A stretch of DNA of 61,210 nucleotides from positions 1 to 61,210 of the forward strand of contig NZ_PQSS01000045.1 of assembly GCF_002920535.1 (NCBI RefSeq). The letters are read 5' to 3'. Below are positions 17,633-25,926 of this stretch, piece by piece. The notes under the pieces were generated by a model. The model made no database searches. It had not been told where the DNA came from and worked only from the letters and a program-made list of their open reading frames with translations. The translations under genes and the position numbers were made by a program. The number at the start of each line of letters is the position of its first letter. Within the stretch, counting starts at the first letter, position 1. This DNA is from Streptomyces sp. Ru71 (GTDB lineage Bacteria > Actinomycetota > Actinomycetes > Streptomycetales > Streptomycetaceae).

Positions 17633-17808
17633 CTGTGGGGCCTCCTCACCAAGTGCGCAAGCAGCGGTCCGTGGCCTCGAATCGGGCGCTCGCCGCGCAG
17701 CGGCACCGACGACACCAGTGTGGGCAGCGGCCGGGCCGACTGCAACCGGCTCACGGGCACCGCGAAACTCCCAGGCGGCCGCCCGTGCGGTTCTGCGAGG
17801 ATCCCGGC

Positions 17809-18246
17809 ATGACCGACACCCCGCCGCTCGCCGACGGCTACGAAGTCTCCACCGACCCCTCCCGCCTGGACACCGCGCGCGTGCACCAGTGGCTGTCCAC
17901 GGACGCCTACTGGGCGCTCGGCCGCCCGCGCGAGAAGCAGGAACGGGCCATCGCCGGCTCGCTGAACTTCGGCGTCTACGACACCGCCTCGGGGGAGCAG
18001 GTGGCGTACGCCCGGGTCATCACCGACCGGGCGACCTTCGCCTGGCTGTGCGACGTGTACGTCGACCGCTCGGTGCGCGGCAAGGGCATCGGCACGGCGC
18101 TCGTGGGCGCCGTACGCGACCAGCTGCGCCCCCACGGGCTGCGGCGCATCCTGCTGGCCACGCACGACGCGCACGGCGTGTACGAGAAGCTCGGTTTCGG
18201 GCCGCTGGAGCGGCCCGACCAGTGGATGGCGCTCAGCTTCGAGTGA
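17809..18246 (+). CDS. GNAT family N-acetyltransferase
   Basis: 145 aa acetyltransferase. The acetyl-CoA site motif is VRGKGIGTALVGAV in the expected place after LCDVYVDRSV, and the final YEKLGFGPLERPDQWM is typical of a group of short stand-alone GNATs. The substrate is unknown. GAGGAT lies six bases before the ATG at -10 spacing, so the message may be leaderless; there is no Shine-Dalgarno. The 12 bases GATCCCGGCATG around its start recur exactly at the start of the next gene. Confidence 0.88.
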   Translation: MTDTPPLADGYEVSTDPSRLDTARVHQWLSTDAYWALGRPREKQERAIAGSLNFGVYDTASGEQVAYARVITDRATFAWLCDVYVDRSVRGKGIGTALVGAVRDQLRPHGLRRILLATHDAHGVYEKLGFGPLERPDQWMALSFE

Positions 18247-18277
18247 GACACCCTGGGTAACTGCCCGGTAACACCTC

Positions 18278-18306
18278 TTGACCTGGCCACTCGCACGGCT
18301 CACGAT
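18278..18306 (+). promoter_or_regulatory. Promoter for a leaderless gene
   Basis: TTGACC (18278-18283), 17 bases, CACGAT (18301-18306), then six bases to the ATG at 18313. The predicted transcription start coincides with the start codon, so this message would be leaderless. Confidence 0.6.
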
Positions 18307-18312
18307 CCCGGC

Positions 18313-18906
18313 ATGCCACTTCGGGTCACGTTCGTCGCAGCCGCCCGCAGCGCGCCGCTGCTGGCGGAGCGGTTCCAGGACGACCGGCCGCTGGACCAGG
18401 CCGGCTGGGAGGAGGTGACGCGCGTCGCCGGCGAGCTGCTGCCCCTCGCGGCCGCCGAGCTGCGCTACTGTTCGCCGACCCCGCGCAGCCGCGCCACCGG
18501 CGACGCCCTCGGCTACGCCCCGCTGGTGCAACTCGCCCTGCGCGACTGCGACATGGGCCGCTGGCGCGGGCTGACCCTGGGCGAGGCCATGGCCCGTGAG
18601 CCGCAGGCCGTGGACGCCTGGCTCGCCGACCCGCGCCACACCCCGCACGGCGGGGAGTCGCTGCTCGCGTTCATCACCCGCGTCGGCGGCTGGCTCGACA
18701 CCAGGCCCGTCGAGGACGGGGGCCGGATCGTCGCCGTGGCCGAGCCGTCCGTGATCCGCGCCGCCCTGGTGTACGTGCTCAAGGCGCCGCCGTCGACGTA
18801 CTGGAACATCGACGTCCGCCCGCTGTCGACGACCACGGTGACCGGGCGGCCGGGCCGCTGGAACCTGCGCCTCGACGCGGAGCGCGCTCACCCCTCGCGG
18901 GTGTAG
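18313..18906 (+). CDS. Histidine-phosphatase fold protein lacking both catalytic histidines
   Basis: 197 aa protein with the histidine phosphatase (phosphoglycerate mutase-like) pattern: an early beta strand, an LRYCSPTPRSRATGDAL segment corresponding to the usual SPLxRAxQTA, LRDCDMGRWRGLT, and a late VAVAEPSVIRAAL strand. The RHG triad is replaced by AAARSA at residues 9-14, and the second catalytic His (usually SHG) is replaced in VAEPS. It therefore cannot use the normal phosphohistidine mechanism and may be a binding or regulatory pseudoenzyme. Leaderless promoter upstream; the 3' end overlaps the convergent DUF6314 gene by 19 bases. Confidence 0.8.
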   Translation: MPLRVTFVAAARSAPLLAERFQDDRPLDQAGWEEVTRVAGELLPLAAAELRYCSPTPRSRATGDALGYAPLVQLALRDCDMGRWRGLTLGEAMAREPQAVDAWLADPRHTPHGGESLLAFITRVGGWLDTRPVEDGGRIVAVAEPSVIRAALVYVLKAPPSTYWNIDVRPLSTTTVTGRPGRWNLRLDAERAHPSRV

Positions 18907-19334
18907 TCCGTCGTCAGCACCAGGTCCTTGGCGGGGCCGCGCACCCGCCACACCGTCCGCCAGTGGCCGGCGTCCCGGACCGTGAATTCGCCCCGGTAGA
19001 GGTCGGCCGCGCACGGGTGGTCGGCGATGTACCGGCCGCTGCCCAGGTCCAGGTCGTGGAACGGGCGGCCGTCCGCGAAGCGCACGTCGGCGGTCCCGGG
19101 CGGGTCGCCGGGAAGAAAGCGCAAGGTGCGCTCGGCGGGCCGGGCGACGCCCTGCCAGACGAACGTGCCGGACTCGGTGTGCAGCAGCCCGCCGCCCTCG
19201 CCCAGCGGGGCGAAGTCCGTGACGCCGGTGAACCGGCCCTCGTCGCCGCTCGCCAGGTCGCGCACCGACCGCTCGACCTGCCAGCTTCCGGCCAGGTAGG
19301 CCAGGACGTCCGGAACCGGCCAGAACTCACCCAT
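18888..19334 (-). CDS. DUF6314 family protein
   Basis: 148 aa soluble protein with the beta-barrel pattern of DUF6314: VLAYLAGSWQVERSVRDLAS, GGLLHTESGTFVWQG, then HDLDLGSGRYIADHPCAADLY and a YRGEFTV strand. The fold is lipocalin-like and the role is unknown. The ATG at 19334 is preferred over one 11 codons upstream because GGAGAA lies seven bases before it. It is divergent from the arabinofuranosidase gene, whose promoter lies immediately beyond. Confidence 0.75.
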   Translation of the reverse strand: MGEFWPVPDVLAYLAGSWQVERSVRDLASGDEGRFTGVTDFAPLGEGGGLLHTESGTFVWQGVARPAERTLRFLPGDPPGTADVRFADGRPFHDLDLGSGRYIADHPCAADLYRGEFTVRDAGHWRTVWRVRGPAKDLVLTTDYTREG

Positions 19335-19366
19335 CACGCCGTTCTCCGTGGTTGCCGCTTGACCCA

Positions 19367-19433
19367 TTGACGCGTACGCGCCCCCTCCCTATCTTGCCGT
19401 TCGAAGTGCTGACCATTGTCCGACATTTCGAAC
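19367..19433 (+). promoter_or_regulatory. Promoter and operator of the arabinofuranosidase gene
   Basis: TTGACG (19367-19372), 17 bases and TATCTT (19390-19395) form a good promoter. Directly over the predicted transcription start is an inverted pair GTTCGAA (19399-19405) and TTCGAAC (19427-19433) separated by 21 bases. That position suits a repressor that responds to arabinose or another plant-sugar signal; no regulator gene is adjacent. Confidence 0.6.
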
Positions 19434-19465
19434 AGCTCCTCTGGAGCAAGAGCCGCGGAGTTCTC

Positions 19466-21940
19466 ATGTCACGCACCCGCCTCAGACTCGGTCTGGGCGC
19501 CACCGCCCTGCTGACCGCGACCGCCGTGCTGCCCGTCCCGGCGCACGCCGCGCCCGTCGCCGACTACACGATCACCGTCGACCCCACCGCACGGGGAGCG
19601 GCGATCGACGACACGATGTACGGCGTCTTCTTCGAGGACATCAACCGCGCCGCCGACGGCGGCCTGTACGCCGAGCTCGTGCAGAACCGGTCCTTCGAGT
19701 ACTCCACCGCGGACAACCGCTCCTACACCCCGCTCACCGCCTGGACGGTCGACGGCAGCGCGCAGACGCTGGACGACGACGGCCGCCTGAACGACCGCAA
19801 CCGCACCTATCTCTCCCTGGCCGCCGGCTCGTCGGTCACCAACGCCGGCTACAACACCGGCATCCGCGTCGAGGCGGGCAAGGCGTACGACTTCTCGGTG
19901 TGGGCCCGCGCCGAGGGCGGCACCACCCTCACCGTCGGCCTCCAGGACGCCGCCGGCCCGCTGGCCAGCGCCCGCAAGGTCGCCGTCCGGGGCGGCTGGG
20001 CCAAGTACACGGCCACCTTCACCGCCGGCCGCACCAGCAGCTACGGCCGGCTCACCGTGGGCACCTCGGCCGCCGCAGCGCTCGACATGGTCTCCCTCTT
20101 CCCCCGCGACACCTACCGGCACGAGCCCAACGGCCTGCGCAAGGACCTCGCCGAGAAGATCGAGGCCCTGCACCCGGGCTTCGTCCGCTTCCCCGGCGGC
20201 TGCCTGGTCAACACCGGCTCCATGCAGGACTACAGCGAGGCATCCGGCTGGCAGCGCACCCGCGCCTACCAGTGGAAGGACACCGTCGGACCGGTCGAAC
20301 AGCGCGCCACCAACGCCAACTTCTGGGGCTACAACCAGAGCTACGGCCTCGGTTACTACGAGTACTTCCGGCTCGCCGAGGACATCGGCGCCATGCCGCT
20401 GCCCGTCGTACCGGCCCTGGTGACCGGCTGCGGCCAGAACAAGGCCGTCGTCGACGACGCGCTGCTCAAGCGGCACGTTCAGGACACCCTCGACCTGATC
20501 GAGTTCGCCAACGGCCCGGCCACCTCTACCTGGGGCAAGGTGCGCGCGGCGATGGGCCACCCCAGGCCCTTCCACCTCACCCACATCGAGGTCGGCAACG
20601 AGGAGAACCTGCCGAACGAGTTCTTCGCCCGCTTCCAGCAGTTCCGCACCGCGATCCAGGCGAAGTACCCGGACGTCAGGGTCATCTCCAACTCCGGCCC
20701 CGACGACAGCGGCACCACCTTCGACACCGCGTGGAAGCTGAACCGCGAGGCGGGCGTCGACCTGGTCGACGAGCACTACTACAACAGCCCGCAGTGGTTC
20801 CTGCAGAACAACGACCGCTACGACTCCTACGACCGCAACGGGCCGAAGGTCTTCCTCGGCGAGTACGCCTCCCAGGGCAACGCCTGGAAGAACGCCCTGT
20901 CCGAGGCCGCGTACATGACCGGCTTGGAGCGCAACGCGGACGTCGTCAAGCTCGCCTCCTACGCCCCGCTGTTCGCCAACGAGGACTACGTGCAGTGGCG
21001 GCCCGACCTGGTGTGGTTCAACAACCACGCGTCCTGGGGCTCGGCCAACTACGAGGTCCAGAAGCTGTTCATGAACAACACCGGCGACCGGGTGGTCCCG
21101 TCGACGGCGTCCGGCACGCCGAGCGTGAGCGGGCCGATCACCGGTGCGATCGGCCTGTCGACCTGGGCGACGAGCGCGGCGTACGACGACGTGAAGGTCA
21201 CCTCGGCCGACGGTACGGCCCTGTTCGGCGACGACTTCTCCGCCGGCGCCTCGCGGTGGACCCACACCGGCGGCGGCAGCTGGAGCGTCCAGGACGGCCA
21301 GTACGTCCAGACCGACGCGAGCGCCGAGAACACCATGGTCCAGGCCGGCGACCCCGCCTGGCACGACTACGACCTGCATGTGAAGGCCACCAAGAAGTCC
21401 GGCAAGGAGGGCTTCCTCGTCGCCTTCGGCGTGAAGGACACCGGGAACTACTACTGGTGGAACCTGGGCGGCTGGAACAACACCCAGTCGGCTGTCGAGC
21501 AGGCCACCGACGGCGGCAAGAGCACGCTGCTCACCAAGGCCGGATCGATCGAGACCGGCCGCGCCTACGACATCGACATCAAGGTGCGCGGCCGCCAGGT
21601 CACCCTCTACCTGGACGGGCAGCAGTGGGGCAGCTTCACCGACGACAAGCCGGCCGAGCCGTTCCGCCAGGTGGTGACCCGGGACGCGGCCACCGGTGAC
21701 CTGATCGTGAAGGTGGTCAACGCCCAGGACACCGCGGCCCGCACCGCGGTCGACCTGGGCGGCGCGCAGGTCGCCTCCCGGGCGACGGCGACGACCCTGG
21801 CCGCCGCGGCGGACGCGGTGAACAGCGAGACGAACACCCCGGTCACGCCCGTGACCTCGACGGTCACCGGGATCGCCGCGAAGTTCAGCTACACCTTCCC
21901 GGCGAACTCGGTCACCTTCCTGCGGATCAGGCAGAGGTAG
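19466..21940 (+). CDS. Secreted GH51 alpha-L-arabinofuranosidase
   Basis: Exported hydrolase, 824 aa. A Sec signal (LGLGATALLTATAVLPVPAHA) precedes a GH51 module beginning YGVFFEDINRAADGGLYAEL, an inserted carbohydrate-binding-like region (about residues 90-210), and the catalytic barrel with acid/base Glu379 in EVGNEEN and nucleophile Glu466 in FLGEYAS. From about 590 a LamG/concanavalin-like module (GDDFSAGASRWTHTGGGSWS, YYWWNLGGWNN) is inserted before the C-terminal beta domain. It removes terminal arabinose from arabinoxylan or arabinan outside the cell. The stop overlaps the convergent gene by 14 bases. The start ATG has only a weak ribosome site. Confidence 0.93.
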   Translation: MSRTRLRLGLGATALLTATAVLPVPAHAAPVADYTITVDPTARGAAIDDTMYGVFFEDINRAADGGLYAELVQNRSFEYSTADNRSYTPLTAWTVDGSAQTLDDDGRLNDRNRTYLSLAAGSSVTNAGYNTGIRVEAGKAYDFSVWARAEGGTTLTVGLQDAAGPLASARKVAVRGGWAKYTATFTAGRTSSYGRLTVGTSAAAALDMVSLFPRDTYRHEPNGLRKDLAEKIEALHPGFVRFPGGCLVNTGSMQDYSEASGWQRTRAYQWKDTVGPVEQRATNANFWGYNQSYGLGYYEYFRLAEDIGAMPLPVVPALVTGCGQNKAVVDDALLKRHVQDTLDLIEFANGPATSTWGKVRAAMGHPRPFHLTHIEVGNEENLPNEFFARFQQFRTAIQAKYPDVRVISNSGPDDSGTTFDTAWKLNREAGVDLVDEHYYNSPQWFLQNNDRYDSYDRNGPKVFLGEYASQGNAWKNALSEAAYMTGLERNADVVKLASYAPLFANEDYVQWRPDLVWFNNHASWGSANYEVQKLFMNNTGDRVVPSTASGTPSVSGPITGAIGLSTWATSAAYDDVKVTSADGTALFGDDFSAGASRWTHTGGGSWSVQDGQYVQTDASAENTMVQAGDPAWHDYDLHVKATKKSGKEGFLVAFGVKDTGNYYWWNLGGWNNTQSAVEQATDGGKSTLLTKAGSIETGRAYDIDIKVRGRQVTLYLDGQQWGSFTDDKPAEPFRQVVTRDAATGDLIVKVVNAQDTAARTAVDLGGAQVASRATATTLAAAADAVNSETNTPVTPVTSTVTGIAAKFSYTFPANSVTFLRIRQR

Positions 21941-22373
21941 CCGGGGGCTCCTGCGCGGGCTGCTGTCCCTGCGGCAGCAGCCCGCGCTCGGCGAAGACCT
22001 TCTTCGCCACGAACGTGGCGTTCAGGGCCCTGGGGAAGCCGCAGTACCCGGCGGAGTGCAGCAGCGCCTCGACGATCTGCTCGGGGGTGAGGCCCACGTT
22101 CAGGGCCGCGTTGACGTGCACCTCCAGCTGCGGCTCGCAGCCGCCGAGCGCGGTGAGCATCCCCAGGGTCACCAGCTGGCGGTCGCGGGGGGCGAGCTGG
22201 GGCCGGTCGTAGATCTCCCCGAAACCCCAGGCGACGATCTGGTGGCCGAGCTCGGGGCTGATGTCGGCGAGCGAGTCGATGACCCGCTGCCCGGCCTCGC
22301 CGTCCACACGCCGGAGGACCTCCAGGCCATGGGCGAAGCGCTCGTCACGGGTGGTGCTGTGCTGATCGGTCAT
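21927..22373 (-). CDS. Carboxymuconolactone decarboxylase (AhpD-like) family protein
   Basis: 148 aa all-helical protein. The CMD signature is present: LAPRDRQLVTLGMLTALGG, then VHVNAALNVGLTPEQIVE and HSAGYCGFPRALNA. A single Cys in SAGYCGF replaces the CxxC of AhpD, so it is closer to the 4-carboxymuconolactone decarboxylase group than to a peroxidase partner. Beta-ketoadipate genes are absent nearby, so the substrate is open. The promoter has a MerR-type layout and a predicted transcript start at the ATG itself; no Shine-Dalgarno precedes it. Confidence 0.87.
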   Translation of the reverse strand: MTDQHSTTRDERFAHGLEVLRRVDGEAGQRVIDSLADISPELGHQIVAWGFGEIYDRPQLAPRDRQLVTLGMLTALGGCEPQLEVHVNAALNVGLTPEQIVEALLHSAGYCGFPRALNATFVAKKVFAERGLLPQGQQPAQEPPATSA

Positions 22374-22380
22374 GACCGCA

Positions 22381-22411
22381 ACCGTAGGAGTTGGAGCGTG
22401 CTCCAACGCAA
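22381..22411 (-). promoter_or_regulatory. MerR-type 19-bp-spacer promoter with palindrome
   Basis: On the minus strand, -35 TTGCGT (22411-22406) and -10 TACGGT (22386-22381) are separated by 19 bases rather than 17. The spacer and its edge hold the perfect palindrome GTTGGAGC-AC-GCTCCAAC (22407-22390). A 19-base spacer carrying a palindrome is the hallmark of MerR-activated promoters. The predicted start of transcription is at or within a base or two of the start codon. Confidence 0.75.
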
Positions 22412-22417
22412 GGCGCG

Positions 22418-23020
22418 TCAGGCGAAGGCCGGGAGCGCCTTGAACTGCTCGTGCAGCGTGACGGTCGGGGTGATCCGGTGCAGCGCCGCGCGCACGAGCG
22501 TGAGCGGGTGGTCGGGGAAGTGGGCGTCCCACTCCTCGTGGTCGGCGACGTGGTACGGCAGGGGGCCGCGCAGCGCGGGCGCGTAGGGGTGCGGCCGGAA
22601 GTAGGCGGCGGGGCCGACCCGCGCCATCACCGCCGCCTCGCGCACACCGGTGGTCGCGCCCTCGGCCGCCTGCACCTTGAGCACGGTGCTGCATCCGGCC
22701 CTCGGTATCGTCCAGGACCCCAGGAAGACCTGCCCGTGCGGTCCGCCCGGCCGCGGCACCTTGATCAGCTGGCGCAGCGCGGGCACGCCGTCCACCGCTC
22801 CGGTCACGGCCTCGACGAGCCCCGCGCCGGCCTGCGCGGCGCCCTGCGCGAGCCCGTGCCGCAGCGGTTCCAGCTGGTGCAGCGGGGCGGGCAGGTCGGG
22901 CACCAGGGGGAAGAAGTGCACCGAGAGCACCAGCCCCCGCTCGTCGGTCCACACCCCGGGCTCGCGCTCGGTGAAGCCGGTCAGATCCATGCCGGTGATC
23001 GGAGTCATGGAGATCATCAT
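22418..23020 (-). CDS. Uncharacterised Streptomyces protein
   Basis: 200 aa, no family recognised. It contains LTGFTEREPGVWTDERGLVL near the start, a helical middle with RHGLAQGAAQAGAGLVEAVT, then VPRPGGPHGQVFLGSWTIP and a hydrophilic C-terminus ending HEQFKALPAFA. No signal peptide or membrane segment. It starts 11 bases after the SUKH-domain gene and is probably its operon partner. The start is uncertain: ATG codons occur at 23020, 23017 and 23008 and none has a strong ribosome site. Confidence 0.65.
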   Translation of the reverse strand: MMISMTPITGMDLTGFTEREPGVWTDERGLVLSVHFFPLVPDLPAPLHQLEPLRHGLAQGAAQAGAGLVEAVTGAVDGVPALRQLIKVPRPGGPHGQVFLGSWTIPRAGCSTVLKVQAAEGATTGVREAAVMARVGPAAYFRPHPYAPALRGPLPYHVADHEEWDAHFPDHPLTLVRAALHRITPTVTLHEQFKALPAFA

Positions 23021-23031
23021 GCCGCCCGGCG

Positions 23032-24237
23032 TCACCAGTGGGCGCGGTCGTCCCAGGACTCGAACTCCGCGCTGTCCAGCGGGTCGTCGTATTCGTCCTC
23101 GATCAGGACGCACAGGCCGGGCGTGACCAGCCGGCCGCGCAGCCAGGCGAGGAGGGTGTCGACGAGACCGCCTTCCAGCGGGGGTTCCTGGTCGGCGTGG
23201 CGGGGCCAGAAGACCAGCGGCCAGGCGTCGGGGTCGGCGCCCTCGGTGAGCCAGCCCAGGTAGTCGCCGTCGATGGAGTTGGCGAAGGGCAGGAAGCCGC
23301 CGGGTTCGGGCCAGCAGGTGAGCGGGTGGTACTCCGGGTGGTGTTTCTTCAGGCTGCGGTAGGCGTCCAGGGTCTCGTGGACGTGTGTGGCGAAGCGCGG
23401 CTCGCCGGTCCTGAGCGGGGTGTGGAAGCGCAGCCAGTCGCTCCAGATGCCGGCGCCGTACACCTCCATGACCCGCACGTACTCCCCGGGGAGCCGGGTG
23501 CCCAGCTCGGTGAAGAGGCCCTCCCAGGTGCCGTCGCCGAGATACGGCCGCGGGGGTGGCGGGCACAGCAGGCGCAGCGCGTCGAGCCCGGTGCCGGTCT
23601 CCAGGGCGAGGCGGCGCTCGGCGCCGGACAGGCGGGGCGGGACCGGTGTGGGGGGCGGCCAGGGGCGGGCGGAGGTCAGGTCCTCGGGGCGGGCGAGGGT
23701 GCCGGGCAGCGGGCCCATGAGGGGGCCCGGCGGATCGGGGGTCTCCCAGCCGTCGCGGACGGTGTGCCGGAGATAGCCGGTCATCGTCAGGTCGTAGGCG
23801 TGCCAGGGGCGCAGGCCGCTGCCGGGGACGGCGCCGCAGTGGTGGACGACCACGGTCCAGGCGTCGGGGTCGTCGGACACCGAGGTGTCCCAGAACAGGA
23901 TGTCGTCCCCGTGGCTGACACCCCAGGCCAGCAGCCCGCCCGGCGCGGGATGCACGAGGGGCCGCTCGCCGTCCGCCACCGCCTGCGCCGCGATCCGCGC
24001 CTCGCGGTGCGTACGGCCGAGCCAGTCGCCGTAGTCGAAGACGCCGTCCTGCACGCACGGCGCCGGGATGGTGAGGAACTCCCCGAACTCCACGCTCCCG
24101 TACCGCTCGGCCAGCGCCTTGTACTCACGGGGCAACCGCACCCCGAGCCACGCCTCGACGACACCCCAGTCGACGGGCACGGGGGAGGGCGGACAGCCGG
24201 GGTCCACCGTGGCGAAGTCACCGGGACCGAGGATCAC
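23032..24237 (-). CDS. Tandem SUKH (SMI1/KNR4-like) domain protein
   Basis: 401 aa soluble acidic protein with two SMI1/KNR4 (SUKH) domains: the first begins near residue 20 (VVEAWLGVRLPREYKALAER, GVFDYGDWL, GLLAWGVSHGDDILFWDTS), the second near residue 220 (LFTELGTRLPGEYVRVMEVY, GIWSDWLRFHTP, GGFLPFANSIDGDYLGWL). In polymorphic-toxin systems SUKH proteins act as immunity proteins; Streptomyces also has many unlinked copies. No toxin gene is next to it. The GTG start has GGAAGGA eight bases upstream. Confidence 0.82.
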   Translation of the reverse strand: MILGPGDFATVDPGCPPSPVPVDWGVVEAWLGVRLPREYKALAERYGSVEFGEFLTIPAPCVQDGVFDYGDWLGRTHREARIAAQAVADGERPLVHPAPGGLLAWGVSHGDDILFWDTSVSDDPDAWTVVVHHCGAVPGSGLRPWHAYDLTMTGYLRHTVRDGWETPDPPGPLMGPLPGTLARPEDLTSARPWPPPTPVPPRLSGAERRLALETGTGLDALRLLCPPPPRPYLGDGTWEGLFTELGTRLPGEYVRVMEVYGAGIWSDWLRFHTPLRTGEPRFATHVHETLDAYRSLKKHHPEYHPLTCWPEPGGFLPFANSIDGDYLGWLTEGADPDAWPLVFWPRHADQEPPLEGGLVDTLLAWLRGRLVTPGLCVLIEDEYDDPLDSAEFESWDDRAHW

Positions 24238-24318
24238 GGGGTCCTTCCGGGAAGATCGAAAACAGGGCCGCCGCGATTCTGCCACCGCCCCGGAAGGCCG
24301 TGCGTCCCCCATGCCACC

Positions 24319-24801
24319 TCACCGGTGGCAGAACACGCACCCTTCCCAGTACGGCAGCGCACTGAACACCCGATGCGCCACACAGCAGGCGACGACCCCG
24401 CCCTCGGGCAGCACCCCGGCCTCCGGTTTGTCTCCCGCCGGCTCGAAGCCCTCGACGATCTCCCGGTACCGCCGCAGATACGCCGGCGCGTACGGCGGCT
24501 CGTACCCGAGCTCCTCCCAGCGGTACCGCCGAGCCGCGAGCGCGAGCACTCGCAGCACGAAGTCCTTGGCCGCGTCCCGCTCCGCCGCCGAGTCGCCCCA
24601 GTCGATGTCAGCGAGGTCGAATCCGACGGTGCCGCGTCCCATCACACTCTGGTCCTGCAGGGCCACCAGCGCCGCGAACCGGTACTCCCACGGGCGCCGG
24701 GCCAGGGCCGAGACGGCCAGGGTCAGTACCTCGACGAAGACCTCGGTGCCGCCGTTGGACAGGTAGAGGCTGTCGTCCCCCGCCCCGAACGTGTTGCCCA
24801 T
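24319..24801 (-). CDS. Uncharacterised protein upstream of the SUKH gene
   Basis: 160 aa, acidic and largely helical; no family recognised. It starts MGNTFGAGDDSLYLSNGGTE, continues with helices around VEVLTLAVSALARRPWEYRF and ends in a Cys/His-containing tail (VVACCVAHRVF, then CVFCHR) that could bind metal. It lies 81 bases upstream of the tandem SUKH gene on the same strand and is probably in its operon. Its 5' end is 96 bases from argC, so the arg promoter region may also serve this gene. Confidence 0.7.
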   Translation of the reverse strand: MGNTFGAGDDSLYLSNGGTEVFVEVLTLAVSALARRPWEYRFAALVALQDQSVMGRGTVGFDLADIDWGDSAAERDAAKDFVLRVLALAARRYRWEELGYEPPYAPAYLRRYREIVEGFEPAGDKPEAGVLPEGGVVACCVAHRVFSALPYWEGCVFCHR

Positions 24802-24843
24802 GGCCGGTCATGCTAAGGCCGGGTCCGCATACTGATCCGCAGG

Positions 24844-24881
24844 ATTGCATAAACGTGCAGCGATACGTATAGTCATGCCAT
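24844..24881 (+). promoter_or_regulatory. argC promoter with ARG-box-like operators
   Basis: TTGCAT (24845-24850), 17 bases and TATAGT (24868-24873) give a strong promoter with a leader of only about 18 nt. It is overlaid by ATTGCATAAACGTGCAGC (24844-24861), an imperfect 18-bp palindrome close to the ARG-box consensus, and a weaker second half-match ending in CATGCC (to about 24880). ArgR with arginine should block RNA polymerase here. The argC ATG has GAGGAGGA upstream. Confidence 0.78.
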
Positions 24882-24897
24882 CCACGAGGAGGATTCC

Positions 24898-25926
24898 ATG
24901 GCAGTACGCGCGGCAGTCGCCGGAGCGAGCGGATATGCAGGTGGGGAGCTGCTGCGGCTGCTCCTGGCTCATCCCGAGGTCGAGATCGGTGCCCTCACCG
25001 GCAACTCCAACGCCGGTCAGAAGCTGGGCGCGCTCCAGCCGCACCTGCTGCCGCTGGCCGACCGCACCCTGCAGGAGACCACCGCCGACGTGCTCGCCGG
25101 GCACGACGTCGTCTTCCTCGCGCTGCCGCACGGCCAGTCCGCCGCCGTCGCCGAGCAGCTCGGCCCGGACGTCCTCGTCGTCGACATGGGCGCCGACTTC
25201 CGGCTCAAGGACGCCGCCGACTGGGAGGCGTTCTACGGCTCCCCGCACGCCGGCACCTGGCCCTACGGCCTTCCCGAACTTCCGGGTGGCCGCGCCGCGC
25301 TGGAGGGGTCCAAGCGCATCGCGGTCCCCGGTTGCTACCCCACCGCCGTCTCCCTCGCCCTCTTCCCCGCCTACGCCGCCCAGCTCGCCGAGCCCGAGGC
25401 CGTGATCGTCGCCGCCTCCGGCACCTCCGGCGCGGGCAAGGCGCCCAAGCCGCACCTGCTGGGCAGCGAGGTCATGGGCTCCATGTCGCCGTACGGCGTC
25501 GGCGGCGGCCACCGGCACACGCCGGAGATGATCCAGAACCTCAGCGCGGCGGCCGGCCGGCCCGTGAGCGTCTCCTTCACGCCCACCCTCGCGCCGATGC
25601 CCCGAGGCATCCTCGCCACCTGCAGCGCCAAGGCAGTCCCCGGCGTCACCGCCGAGTCCGTGCGTGCCGCCTACGCCAAGGCCTTCGCCGACGAGCCCTT
25701 CGTCCACCTGCTCCCCGAGGGCCAGTGGCCCGCCACGGCGTCCGTCTACGGCTCCAACGCCGTCCAGGTGCAGGTCGCGTACGACGAGGCCGCCGGGCGG
25801 ATCATCGCGATCAGCGCCATCGACAACCTGACCAAGGGCACCGCGGGCGGTGCCGTCCAGAGCATGAACATCGCCCTGGGTCTCGACGAGACCACCGGGC
25901 TGACGACGATCGGAGTTGCGCCGTGA
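24898..25926 (+). CDS. argC: N-acetyl-gamma-glutamyl-phosphate reductase
   Basis: NADPH-dependent enzyme of arginine biosynthesis reducing N-acetylglutamyl phosphate to the semialdehyde. 342 aa, the normal length. It begins with the Rossmann motif VAGASGYAGGELLRLLLAHPE; the catalytic Cys is in VPGCYPTAVSLAL, and the late GHRHTPEM block carries the catalytic His. First gene of argCJBDR; the stop overlaps the argJ GTG by four bases. Control is expected from the overlapping ARG-box-like sites. Confidence 0.97.
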   Translation: MAVRAAVAGASGYAGGELLRLLLAHPEVEIGALTGNSNAGQKLGALQPHLLPLADRTLQETTADVLAGHDVVFLALPHGQSAAVAEQLGPDVLVVDMGADFRLKDAADWEAFYGSPHAGTWPYGLPELPGGRAALEGSKRIAVPGCYPTAVSLALFPAYAAQLAEPEAVIVAASGTSGAGKAPKPHLLGSEVMGSMSPYGVGGGHRHTPEMIQNLSAAAGRPVSVSFTPTLAPMPRGILATCSAKAVPGVTAESVRAAYAKAFADEPFVHLLPEGQWPATASVYGSNAVQVQVAYDEAAGRIIAISAIDNLTKGTAGGAVQSMNIALGLDETTGLTTIGVAP

